From contig CM024173.1 in NCBI GenBank assembly GCA_013433145.1, forward strand, positions 124,001 to 188,000: DNA of 64,000 nt. Direction: 5' to 3'. The position numbers and the translations under genes were made by a program. Source of the stretch: Ascaris suum (Eukaryota > Nematoda > Chromadorea > Rhabditida > Ascarididae). Of the stretch, positions 52,201 through 62,174 are shown in pieces. The notes below the pieces were generated by a model that saw only the letters and a program-made list of their open reading frames with translations, ran no database searches and was not told the DNA's origin. Numbering within the stretch: the first letter of the stretch is position 1; every line of letters begins with the position of its first letter.

Positions 52201-54390
52201 ACCTCTATAGCCTCTCTCGATTTCATTTCAGTACTAATGCTAGTATACAATTGCTGTGTCCGCCTTCAGGGTATCATATCGACTAAAGAATGAAAAGAGG
52301 TCCATACAGAACCTAGTGCGAGTAGAGCGATTAATCAAGAAAGACGGCGAAAAGAATACCGGCCTTATCTCAGTGATGTACTTGGAACCGATCAGGTAAA
52401 GAAATCCTTTCAAGAGGAGGAGGCCTTAGCAGCTTCACTTCTCACTGCCAATCATGAGTTCGGCAGCATCGGTCCTATGTTTTCCTTTCGAGCAACTTCT
52501 GCAATATTTATGTCAAATTTCATTGCTGTAATATTTTATTTATAACCTCCGACAATATGTAAAATATTTACCTAATTTACAACCTACTTTGCCTCATTGC
52601 TTTTGATGACTCGGGTCACAACTCTTCCTCCCACCATTTAAAGCATACTTTTCCAGATGTTATCGATATTACAAAAGGTACAGATTTCCTCAACACATTT
52701 TTTGCAATGTCTAGACGATTCCTTCACGATGCCAAATATTACGTTTTTAGAACAGCTGTTTTGAGCGTTTATATGAGCAGGAGTTTTCAGTGCTACCGGA
52801 TTACCGAAGACCGCGGTGGGGCGTTTAATAATGAGTGTGAACGATGTACCGAGGGAGATTCTCGAAGCGAAGTACGCGTTTTTGTTTCATAATAAATGCA
52901 AGCCCATATTTTTTTCCTAATAAAACACAAGAGACCCGTATGTGACTAACAGTAACATTTCCACAGAGGGTGCGAATCTGAGACCATACGCTTTCAAGGC
53001 CAATGTCCTACCACCGAGCTTTTTGTTCATCATGGGTCATCAAAACCGACAGTTAACATCTGAGGACCGAGCCACACTAAAAAAATAGTCTGCAACTGCA
53101 AATGGAAGCCTTTGCTGTGATTGTCTGCATTGTAAGTTGCGTATTTGTTTCGGCGAAAATTGATTCACATCAACGAACCTGTAAGCCTAGTCAGTTTCGT
53201 TTTTCTTTAACTACTTGCCGCCCATCAGCAGATTCGCTGACGCCGTTAAGACTTTGCAAACATGAAGCAGTCATCATCCGAATTCATCGTAAATCAAAAA
53301 GCTCATCAGCGTAAGGCAGAAAAATTGCGAGGTTAAAACAATGCTGCACGAGATAGGCCAATTATGATGGAGGAACCACCAACAACACATCATGAAGCGG
53401 TCTTTCTGAGCTATTGCAACTTTCACCTGCGTACTCGCATTATATCGTCGTGCTTGACGCATGTATCTATGAGCCTTCACCTGTGCGTATATCTAGCTGT
53501 TTCAATTGGATACTACTAACGTAAAAAGCATGAAAGCTGTAATGAACGCACCTTACACAGTTTTTCAGGTTGATCCATCAAAATCTAGTGAAACTATAGG
53601 AAATCTGCATCTTACCAGTTTTCATTCTACGCCTCAAGGTTTACGACGCAACGAATTTTTTAAGGGAAAATTGCGAAGGTGGTCCAATGAATTGAGACAG
53701 AAAGAAATCATATGAATATTCTCATATTGTTAATAAGTTGGGAAGCGAATGGTCGGGTAAAAATGGCACAAAAACGGATATCATGCAAGCGTCTCTGAGA
53801 CGCTTTAAGAATTTGAGATGCAGAAGTGCAAGTACGACGTCATCTGACTTGAAGCGTTAATCAAGGTGGTTTGCTGGTCGAATGAACCCCGTCGAAGTGG
53901 GCATTGTCTTAAGAAGTGAGCCGCAGTACTCGTTCGGTAGCTATCTTGTTTGCCAGCCGTCGGAGATCCTTCCACACAGTGCACGATGGCCTGATTACCT
54001 ACTGGTGGTTAAATGCATCACTGGTTAGCGAATTGTGCATGTCTTCGATTCTTAATTTAAGGAAGGTTAGCAGAATGAAATCAGGCATTTTCAGCCGCTA
54101 TATTCCTCCTAAAAATATTCGATCTCTCACAATCATATGCGCACAGATACTGCGATAAATGCCTACTGAATTAGCAACAACCATGAAAACTCTGTATTGG
54201 CAATTGCACATCAAATTGCCGGAACGTGAAACTGCTGAAGTGTGCCCAATTGAAAAATACGTTGTATGCAGAATGTACAGGAAGCAGTATCCTGCTTGGT
54301 GGTAATGATGACGCACATATTGTGTGAGGCAATAATGGCATGACTAATTGGCTGAGATATAGCATAGTTTTGATCCAGTTTTCATAAAAG
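52201..54390. other. Spacer with unsupported open frames
   Basis: No recognised genes apart from the tRNA-like stretch near 53.0 kb. The frame at 53,506-53,715 (contains HSTPQGLRRNEFFKGKLRRW) looks protein-like but is unidentified. Confidence 0.3.
52965..53024 (-). other. tRNA-like sequence (A-box and B-box resemblance), not a functional tRNA
   Basis: On the minus strand GCTCGGTGGTAGGAC resembles a D-arm, GGCCTTGAAAGC an anticodon loop with TGA (Ser) at the anticodon place, and AGATTCGCACCC a T-arm. The anticodon stem has mismatches and the flanks do not form an acceptor stem. It could be a tRNA relic or the head of a tRNA-derived SINE. Confidence 0.3.
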
Positions 54391-54398
54391 GCACTATT

Positions 54399-54450
54399 AA
54401 CGAGTAATCTACGTTAATAAGTGATCTACGTTAACGAGTGATCTGTCGTG
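54399..54450. repeat. Three-copy minisatellite, unit about 18 bp
   Basis: Units of the type ACGAGTAATCTACGTTA, ATAAGTGATCTACGTTA and ACGAGTGATCTGTCG follow each other. Confidence 0.75.
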
Positions 54451-54799
54451 ATCAAATGAGTTAACTCTCCTTGGTAGACCCGCAGGAATTTCGAGCTCAT
54501 GCGGAACCCACGGACGTGAAATAGGTTAAGAAGCTTACTGAGTAAGTCCCTTATTCTTGCGCACTCAAGAAGACAAAGGTGGTGAGCTTGGGTGAGACAC
54601 TGGAGGGTTGAGGAGAGCACTATTGTGCTGCGCTTGATGGCTCCATGTAACGTAATTAGTGTGCTGTGAGGTGATATGCGTGGCAGAGGGCCAATGGTTA
54701 TGGTACATACACCAATAACTGCACACAAAATATTTGTCCATAAAAAGGTCCATGAGACACATGGATCCTTCAGTTTAGAAGTCACTGAGAAGTGAACTA

Positions 54800-55390
54800 T
54801 GTGACTCACGATAGCTTCAAGCGAAATTGCCTGATCGCATCGTTGGCGTCAACGGCGCTTGGGAAATTGAGAAGAATGTGTCTACCAGAGACACCCTATG
54901 ACTTTAAAATGAGGAGTTTGTATCAAAACTACAAGAGTTGTTTGGAAGTCGAATTATTTCCACTCGTGAGCGTTCAAAATTCCTCTAAATAAAATATCTA
55001 GGCAGTCAACAGCCAAAGGAATTAGCGAACTTGCTAACGAATGCAGCAGCGCAGTGTAATTTCGATTCCTTCAACAGAGAATCGGCCTTAATTATGCAAT
55101 TCGTAAACGGTATACGCGGCGAACGCGCAAAGAAAAAGCTACTCATTAGAGAGAGTGTTGGCCTAAACGAGGCAGTAAACCTCCTTGAAACTGAGTAGGA
55201 GATTCAGAACGCTGTTGAGGAAGAGGTAGTTAATCATGCAGTGCATAAATTTCTGGCACAGAAGACACAGAAGTAAAAAAGGACGTGCCACTTTGTGGCA
55301 AAGTCGGTCACTTGGTTAAGGAATGTAGGCTTCAAAAGGCGAAGTGTTTCAATGTGGGATGGTGTGGGTGACATTAGCCACAAGCGCACG
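54800..55390 (+). pseudogene. Ty3/Gypsy-like gag relic with broken zinc knuckles
   Basis: Three pieces of one retrotransposon gag are readable in order. The first (LIASLASTALGKLRRMCLPE, TPYDFK) is followed by a frameshift near 54,906-54,911. The second (ELFGSRIISTRERSKFL) meets TAA at 54,986 and continues with QQPKELANLLTNAAAQCNFD and a Leu-rich capsid-like part to TAG at 55,196 and TAA at 55,274. A CCHC knuckle follows at 55,285-55,325 (C-H-F, then C-G-K-V-G-H-L-V-K-E-C), split by a one-base loss. A second knuckle begins with K-C-F-N at about 55,345 and is also damaged. Gag is the structural protein of the element. Multiple breaks make it non-functional. Confidence 0.65.
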
Positions 55391-55636
55391 CGCACAGGAG
55401 AGACGGAGAGAGACCGCGCGCGTCCTCGGAAAGCGGCGCGGTAGTGGTTACTCGGCAATAAAATGTCACAGTAAATATGAAAATATACCGTAAGGAAACA
55501 AAATCCGAAAGATGAATTTCAACACATTTTGAAGAGCATTGAATGCTCTATCATAATCGTTAATAAGCTGAGACAAAAACAAGAACTTTTCTATAAGATC
55601 AATTTCTTATATGACGCCCAATTGACAAAAATTGCA
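55374..55636. repeat. Left arm of a large inverted repeat
   Basis: This arm of about 260 bp is nearly identical to the reverse complement of 58,608-58,869. It carries, from outside in, a GC-rich part with GAGAGACGGAGAGAGACC, ACTCGGCAATAAAATGTCAC, TACCGTAAGGAAACAAAATC and the hairpin AGAGCATTGAATGCTCT. Such arms suggest a foldback or terminal-inverted-repeat DNA element. Confidence 0.9.
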
Positions 55637-55805
55637 CGGTCACCGATATATCAAGGCCTATAAGTGCATAAAGGAACAAGATTTGGAAAGAATGACTAGG
55701 CACACCTTAAAGAGCATTGAATGCTCTATCAGAATCGTTAATAAGCTGAGACAAAAACAAGAACTTTTCTATAAGATCAATTTCTTATATGACGCGCAGT
55801 TGCCA
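55533..55805. repeat. Tandem sub-repeat of the arm, period about 179 bp
   Basis: GAGCATTGAATGCTCTATCA with the following ATCGTTAATAAGCTGAGAC and TATAAGATCAATTTCTTATA occurs at about 55,533 and again at about 55,712. Confidence 0.85.
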
Positions 55806-57359
55806 TAAATTTCACTGTCGCGTTATGCATTATCTTATGCGTTATTTTGGTGCATTCGTGACACCGGGTTCTTATTGGTGAACTGAATTCATGAAATGAC
55901 CCTCGGCAGTTTAATGAAATCACCCAATCGTTCTTAAGTTGCATTAAACTTCCTGTGACTCTTCATGAATGGATTTTTCGTGCGATTGTTATATGCATCG
56001 GTTATGAATTCTTCACTTCGACAGTTCCAGGTTTCCATCACTTCATTTCTTTCCCGTATAGGCATACCGATAACGGGCATTGTAAGTTCGTTTGATGGTA
56101 AAAAGTCAATCGACGCTTTCAGCGTCTAGTTCATTGCACTGACATAGTTTGATTGCATGCAGCACTTGCTCTCCGACATAGACAAGTCAGGATTGTGAAG
56201 GAAAAAGCAACTCGAAGGCGACATGCTCCTAACTCGAAGAACTGAGAATTACGTTGCAGGCGACCACAGGTGGTTACAAAGCAGGAAAACTTCAACGTAA
56301 GCAGTCATTTTAAGTGCGCAACTCTAGCCAAAGAAGCCAGCCAAAGCTTAAGATGTGGAGGAGATCATAAAGAAGATGGAGCTATCAAGAGCACTCGTTT
56401 TCAGCCACTAATCTAGAATGGCTGAATAACGTCTAGAAGTACTTGCCTCACGAGCAAGTTATCTGTCCACCGACTCGTGTTCATTCCAAGTCGATCAAAA
56501 AACCAGGAGAATGAGCGACGGTGCAGTCAGAGGTGATGGCAATTGTTTTTACACCCAGCATCATGGTAAGCAGTTTCTCGCATCCGAAACGTTCCAAGGA
56601 TACAGCCTGTCGAAACAAAGTTTGCGCATTCGACAATGCAACCTATGATTAAGTCGACTAAAGCGGATCGGAAGCTTGTTAACAGCATGAGCCGCGTGCA
56701 GTGCTCAACCTTCAGAAAGTTAATGGGCACGCATTTTTGCACAGTGCAGTTAGGATGTTAAAGGCTGCTCCAAGCATGCTTATTTCGCACAAAGGCTCCT
56801 AACAATGGAATGTGGCGTTAGTATTAGATAGCGAGCGATTCATTTCGACCTTTCAGAGCACTCGCGTGTTGCATCAAGGGAACGGGACATCATCACCCAG
56901 AAAATCGATTTCCTCATCACCTTCACATATCGCACAAGACTGAGCTTTGGATAGTTATCGTTTTGAATGTTATCAAACAATTCACTGCTTCAGGGGAATC
57001 CCTAAACAGTGCGCTAAAATGACAGCCGAGATCATAAATGAGTGTGAGTAGATTTAAGAGATGTTCGTGAACACGGCCACGTATAACAGTGTGGGCGAAG
57101 TGCTGTAATAGAAACTGGGCACAGCGCTGAACACTGTGGATACTCTGCGTTGGGGAGTCGACATTGACTCAATGGCTGCAGCGCTATGCTTCGACTTAGA
57201 CATCTATATGTGCACTGCGACGGATGGAGTCTGGCAAGGCTACTTTACTTTGGATACTTTAATACAGCCGTGATTTCGTCCATTTCATCATTCCTCCCAT
57301 CGATGCAGCTGGCAACTCTTCCATCTATAGCGATCCTGAGTCCTCCGCAACCAAGTAAA
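55637..57359. other. Interior of the inverted-repeat element, mostly unrecognised
   Basis: No transposase is recognised. A second copy of the inner arm sequence lies at 55,700-55,805. Frames in 56-57 kb have no motif. Confidence 0.35.
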
Positions 57360-58200
57360 TACGTAAAGGCGCCTCAGCGGGTCTTCCTCCCTTGTTGTTG
57401 CCTGCCGCGTGATCATTTTACGTCTCTTGGTAACCACTAGAAGATTTACTTAGTCCATCTATAGTCATTTAACCTGGCTACGTGACCTGCCCACCCTAGT
57501 TTTCGTTTGTACATTTCTTCAACGATATCCTTCAATGCGGATCCAGAACGCAACTCTTCGTTTGTGATGTGTTGCAGTTTATTCATACTTTCCATTCGCC
57601 TTTCTATTGCTCGCTGGGTCGCTGCTAGTTTGTTTTCTTCAGCGAGTGTGGTATTCCACGTTTCGCTCTTCATAGAAGAACAGGGATAGCCGTCGAAGTG
57701 AAGAGTTCTCCCTTTACGGACATTTTTATCATTGCGTCGCAATAGACATCGTTGAGCTTGGTGAATATTAGCCAATACGCTCTTTTTCATCTGCTTAATT
57801 CCTGACCCAAATCGCCGCTAATTTCAAGTCTATCCTAAGTGTACAAACGGCTCCACAAGTTCGATATTTTCACTATCGAGCTTCATGGGAAACTAACAGC
57901 AGAACGCATTTTTCATCCACTTCGTTTTGCATTTGCAAATGCTGAGCCCAATTTTCTTGGCATTTTTGTTGAGCTCGTTCAGTGAGTACTGCAAGTTTTT
58001 TGGGTCATCGGCAACGAGTAGAACTTCGTCCGCAAAGAGAAGCATTTGGAGTTATTTGCTGAATACATTGGAACCATCTGCAGTCTCCATCTTTCTCAAG
58101 AGTCCTTCGAGAGTTGATAAGGATGTCGGGGAACAAATGTCCCCTTGTTTTGCGCCTGTTCCGGCTGACTAGGATACTTCGAAGAAATAGCTACATCTGG
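57360..58200 (-). pseudogene. RTE-type LINE reverse transcriptase relic
   Basis: On the minus strand, reading from about 58,165 downward, one frame gives GAKQGDICSP (the G-x-x-Q-G-D motif of LINE reverse transcriptases), a TAA, then LLFADEVLLVADD with the palm motif. The usual F-A-D-D is F-A-D-E here. KIGLSICKCKTKWMKN follows, then a TAG. A 114-codon open frame (57,446-57,790) carries the C-terminal part: AATQRAIERRME, NKLQHITNEELR, YKRKLGWAGHVARLNDYRW. This R-K-L-x-W-A-G-H-V-A-R tail is typical of RTE-clade elements. Stops, the altered catalytic motif and absence of an endonuclease domain show a truncated dead copy. Confidence 0.8.
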
Positions 58201-58607
58201 CTCGATAGGCCATATTCCTTGCATCCTTTTCCTCGCCATCTCGTCAAACATAAACAGCACATCTCTGATTTCTTCCACAACAAGCTATCAATTGAAGTAG
58301 CACCAAACTCGCGATATTTCAAGACAGAGAGAGGATCACTTGTAAAGCGCTCGTAATTGAAGCAACACAAAACTTCCGCTACTTATATAACGTCTTTTCG
58401 CCATGATCCCTATCATATCTGAGACTTCAGATGTTTGCTTCACATCTCTAGAAGAGACCCACGATCCTGTTGAGAAACGACATCTGTTGCCACTTCGAAT
58501 CAGTGATGGGGTTTCGGTGTTTCGTCGAGCGATTGCCTTCTTAAATCGCTCGCATATGTCAGCAGTGTCAACATACGTCAGTCTCTGTAACGCATGTACT
58601 TCGAGTT

Positions 58608-58869
58608 TGCAAATTATGTCAATTGCGCGTCATATAAGAAATTGATCTTATAGAAAAGTTCTTGTTTTTGTCTTAGCTTATTAACGATTCTGATAGAGCA
58701 TTCAGTGCTCTTCAAAATGTGTTGAAATTCATCTTTCGGATTTTGTTTCCTTACGGTATATTTTCATATTTACTGTGACATTTTATTGCCGAGTGACCAC
58801 TACCGCGCCCTTTCCGTGGACGCGCGCGGTCTCTCTCCGTCTCTCTCGTTCGCGTGCGCTTATGGCTAA
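58608..58869. repeat. Right arm of the large inverted repeat
   Basis: Reverse-complement counterpart of 55,374-55,636, with only scattered differences (for example TGGTCACTCGG against TGGTTACTCGG and a short gap in the GC-rich part). Confidence 0.9.
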
Positions 58870-59935
58870 GTGCGTCGACCCCAAGGAAAACCTACCGAAG
58901 TGAACAAAAAGCGCTGCCGAGCTGGAGGTAAGCTACCCTCTATGCGCGCGGGCGGCAGTTATGCATGCAACGTCACTTTAAAGTGGATACATCCACCTGC
59001 ATCTTTTGAATTTACGCTGCATTTCCGAATTCCTCACTCTTTTTGAACGCTGCGGTGAATGCAAGAAATGAGCGTGATGAAGCGAACGTGCGGAAACATT
59101 TTCGGAAGGCGATCCGCAACAAGCCGGAATTCCGAGGCAAAAAACGCCGAAAGCTGCGCACTGCGGCAGACAGCTTCTGTATAGCTTCTTGCGGAATGGT
59201 CTGACACCGCAGCTTTGCGAGCATACTGCTAATTTGCTGCGATAGAGCCGCTTGGAAACCATAGTTGGGGTGCTGAAAACAAAGAGGCCGCACTCTTTAT
59301 GGTGATCAAAATGATTGTTAAAGAGGAGTATTTGGAATCCAGAAAGTCCATCCTACAGCACATCGAATTCTACGCGCAACCCACTTAGCAATGAGCAACT
59401 TGCTGTTGGGACTTTGAAAGCAGGGCGCTGGAATGAAACCGAGTTTTCAGCGAAATCTGACGGCTAAGAACCATGCGCTATAAAATTTAGAAGGCTTGCG
59501 TGCGATTTGAAGTGATATTTAAGGCCCGAAAATCAGGCGTAAGCAAAGGATGTCAGGGGTCCCGAAGCTCGGTGATCACGAAAGAAAACTGATCATTTGC
59601 ATGATGAAAGAGTTCTGAAAACACTGAACTTCGAATTTCAGTAGGCCAACAAAAATTTTCGGGGTCAGCGCTCATTATAAACGGGTCTATTGGCTGCCTC
59701 CCGATGCACTATTGCAGTATTTTCCCCACTTTATGCTTCCTTCTTGACTTTTGTGACTGTTTTTGACAACTGGTACGATTCAAGTGTTTTTCCATTTGAG
59801 CACTGTGTAGAACTTTTACCAGCGCTTATAGGACGGTCCAGTTCAAATCGTGGCATTGTAGACGATGATTGCATTTTCTACACCACAGTTTTCTTAGCTC
59901 GTTGCATTTCACCATAAAGCAGACGCATTTTGCAG
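58870..59935. other. Spacer right of the inverted repeat
   Basis: Immediately after the arm a short stretch (K-C-V-D-P-K) could be the continuation of the interrupted gag. At 59,050-59,160 a + frame reads ARNERDEANVRKHFRKAIRN then KPEFRGKKRRKLR, while both minus frames are also open; no identity is given. Confidence 0.3.
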
Positions 59936-60098
59936 GTTCGGAAGTGCAGTACTATCGTGAATGGGAGGTGAATTACAAGTATAACGTAGTATATGCGACG
60001 ACTAGCTCATATCCAGCTCGAGCCATAAAGAATGACACAATGCCCGGTATGAAACATCCATCACCGACAGTGGCCTTCATCCGCGTTCGCCGTACAAA
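59936..60098 (+). CDS. Exon-like segment, unrecognised
   Basis: The acceptor acgcattttgcag and donor ACAAA|gtaagc are both good. The frame reads SEVQYYREWEVNYKYNVVYA, TTSSYPARAIKNDTMPGMKH and PSPTVAFIRVRRTK. It looks like a genuine exon of a folded protein, but no family is recognised and no partner exon was found with certainty. Confidence 0.35.
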
Positions 60099-61639
60099 GT
60101 AAGCGCAAGTCCTACAGAGGCTCTAAATATTACCTAATCCATCTCATCGCCCGAGCCCCTCGTACCGGCTGCAGATTGGTTGCCTACGTTTGGAATGTCC
60201 TCACGCTAGTCATTTATTGACGTATGAGTGGTTGTGTTGATCATACACGTTCATCGACGAAGGAATGCACCGTTCGATGGCTTTCGAAATCGCTGATCTC
60301 CGAGATCAGCGGCACTGGATAGCTATTGAGCAGCCCGAAAGCCAAATTTGATTAGTGTCCTGTGAAATACGGAATATTTTGGTGCAACAGGAAGTGAACT
60401 ATGCAGTTCGGACGACTGGCTGTTCTACAGGAACCCCTGCATATTTCTTATATACATACTTGGCTCCTTGGAATACTGTAGCGTCCTCTTACATCGGATG
60501 GCGCAATTTGTAACTGTAGTGGTAATAACTGTGGAGGTCTTCGGAGTTCCGTTCTCCTAGAGGTCTTTAAAGGTCTGAAAAATCTCGTTCCCGAATTTCA
60601 GCGCTCCGAGGGCTGCTCGAAGTCTTCCATGTTCTGAGTTCCTGATTCCAGGGGCATTCGAACTTTGATGTCTGGAATGCAAAGCATATGAGCAAAACTA
60701 CAAGCTCACGTCGCCATTCCACCTTATTATAACCCAAGTGAATAAAATTGATTGACCGTTGGAATATAAGCGGAGATTATTGCTGGTTGATTTTACAGTC
60801 GATCACTCTTTACTAACTGTTTAGCTCAGAAATAGCGAGCATTTCATCTGAGATCATGCGGTGCTGATACACCAAAAAATAAACACAAGCTAACGTGGTT
60901 AACTTCAGCACTGGACGTTTCTATTTGTTCGACACAGACAAAGAAACCTTCTACACCATCTACCAATTATTAAACTACTATACAGGTTAGCTTTCGAGGT
61001 TGTGAGCTCGCTTTTGTTCCATTTTCGTCAGCGCGTCATTACTTCGAGTGTAGCATTGTTACGCTTTTCATGGCTATTAACGTGAATTAGAGTCTCACGA
61101 GCGACCGACTATTAGTATGTTTAGAGGTATTAGCTTCTATAAATTAATTAGAAAATAATCTGTCCCATGAGTAGTAAATTCTCCAAACTTTGCCAATTCG
61201 CCACTCGGTTTCTTATCTTTAGTAATAACGAACTAGCAGTCGTACCATCACTTATATATCTGATACTACGAAAAACAGGAGAACGATTCATGTTATTAGG
61301 TCATCACAATACTTGCATTCGAGCCCCGATGATAACGTTAGAGCTAGAGAACTCCAGCAGCAGTGGACAAAGTGGATAAGATGCAAATTGGCTGCCCATG
61401 CTTGCACCATTCGATTCTTTTCTTTTCAACGCATTTGGTAAATTCAAGAGGTTAGCAGTACAGAATTTGCAGTGCAATGGCCCCTCTTCAGCTACAGAAG
61501 CTAAGTGCAAAAAAGCTTGTCATTCCTCATTGTATATCAGTACGTCTCAAATTCCCATGTAAGAATACATATTCTCGAAAATCTCACGCTAGATATCAGT
61601 TGATAAGAGAAGGTTTAAAGAAGAATATCTTCAGAACAG
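60099..61639. other. Spacer
   Basis: No supported features; frames at 61,167-61,379 and 61,304-61,510 lack motifs. Confidence 0.4.
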
Positions 61640-61801
61640 AAATTAACTTTGGACATGGACTCCGCAGTAGCTTTACGAAGGCCTGCCGAATTACATTCCC
61701 TTCCAATTTCTGGTCCAAAACCGATCGAGATTCCTATACCAGCTCGAGCGTACAAGTCACCGAGACATGTACTTGGACTTATTCTGGTCCCGGATCGCAA
61801 G
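61640..61801 (+). CDS. Exon-like segment of exactly 54 codons with a perfect donor
   Basis: An acceptor (tcttcagaacag) and the donor CGCAAG|gtaagt bound an open, phase 0 to 0 frame reading KLTLDMDSAVALRRPAELHS, LPISGPKPIEIPIPARAYKS and PRHVLGLILVPDRK. The Pro/Ile/Arg pattern is not low complexity and looks selected. No family is recognised. The next open segment on the strand begins within 70 bases. Confidence 0.4.
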
Positions 61802-61868
61802 GTAAGTTTTTCAAGTAGATATTGCAGCGTAATGGCGTGAAGCAACAGAACAGCATGAACGACAAGCT

Positions 61869-62174
61869 TTGGGCAAACAGGGATTGGAAACGGCAAAGGA
61901 AACATTTCGTTTTATTCATTCTTACATAAGTCACAAAGAAACGCCAATCCTAAATGATACAGAAATGGATGAGACAAACAATGTTTTGACTTTTGACAAG
62001 TCAGATGCATTTCTTTTTGCAAAGGAACTACGAGAGAGGAAATTTATTTGTGAAGGAAGAATGCGTAATGATGAGTTGGCAGGAACGAGGCTATTGTGTC
62101 ATAGTGAATGGAGCAAGGGAGTTATACATATTCTTTTCTGTCCGTTGTGTACTCGGAGGTGTCCCGCAACATGA
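61869..62174 (+). CDS. Open frame of 101 codons following 61,640-61,801, unrecognised
   Basis: The frame is also preceded in phase by an AG acceptor (ggcaaacag). It reads GLETAKETFRFIHSYISHKE, TEMDETNNVLTFDKSDAFLF, AKELRERKFICEGRMRNDEL and ends with HILFCPLCTRRCPAT. The acidic/basic balance and Cys-rich end look protein-like. It may be the next exon after 61,640-61,801 or an independent short gene. No domain is recognised. Confidence 0.35.
   Translation: MGKQGLETAKETFRFIHSYISHKETPILNDTEMDETNNVLTFDKSDAFLFAKELRERKFICEGRMRNDELAGTRLLCHSEWSKGVIHILFCPLCTRRCPAT

Noticed and set aside
58978..59293. Overlapping minus-strand frames of 93-94 codons
   Set aside because: Two frames are open over the same DNA and a + frame is also plausible, so none can be preferred.
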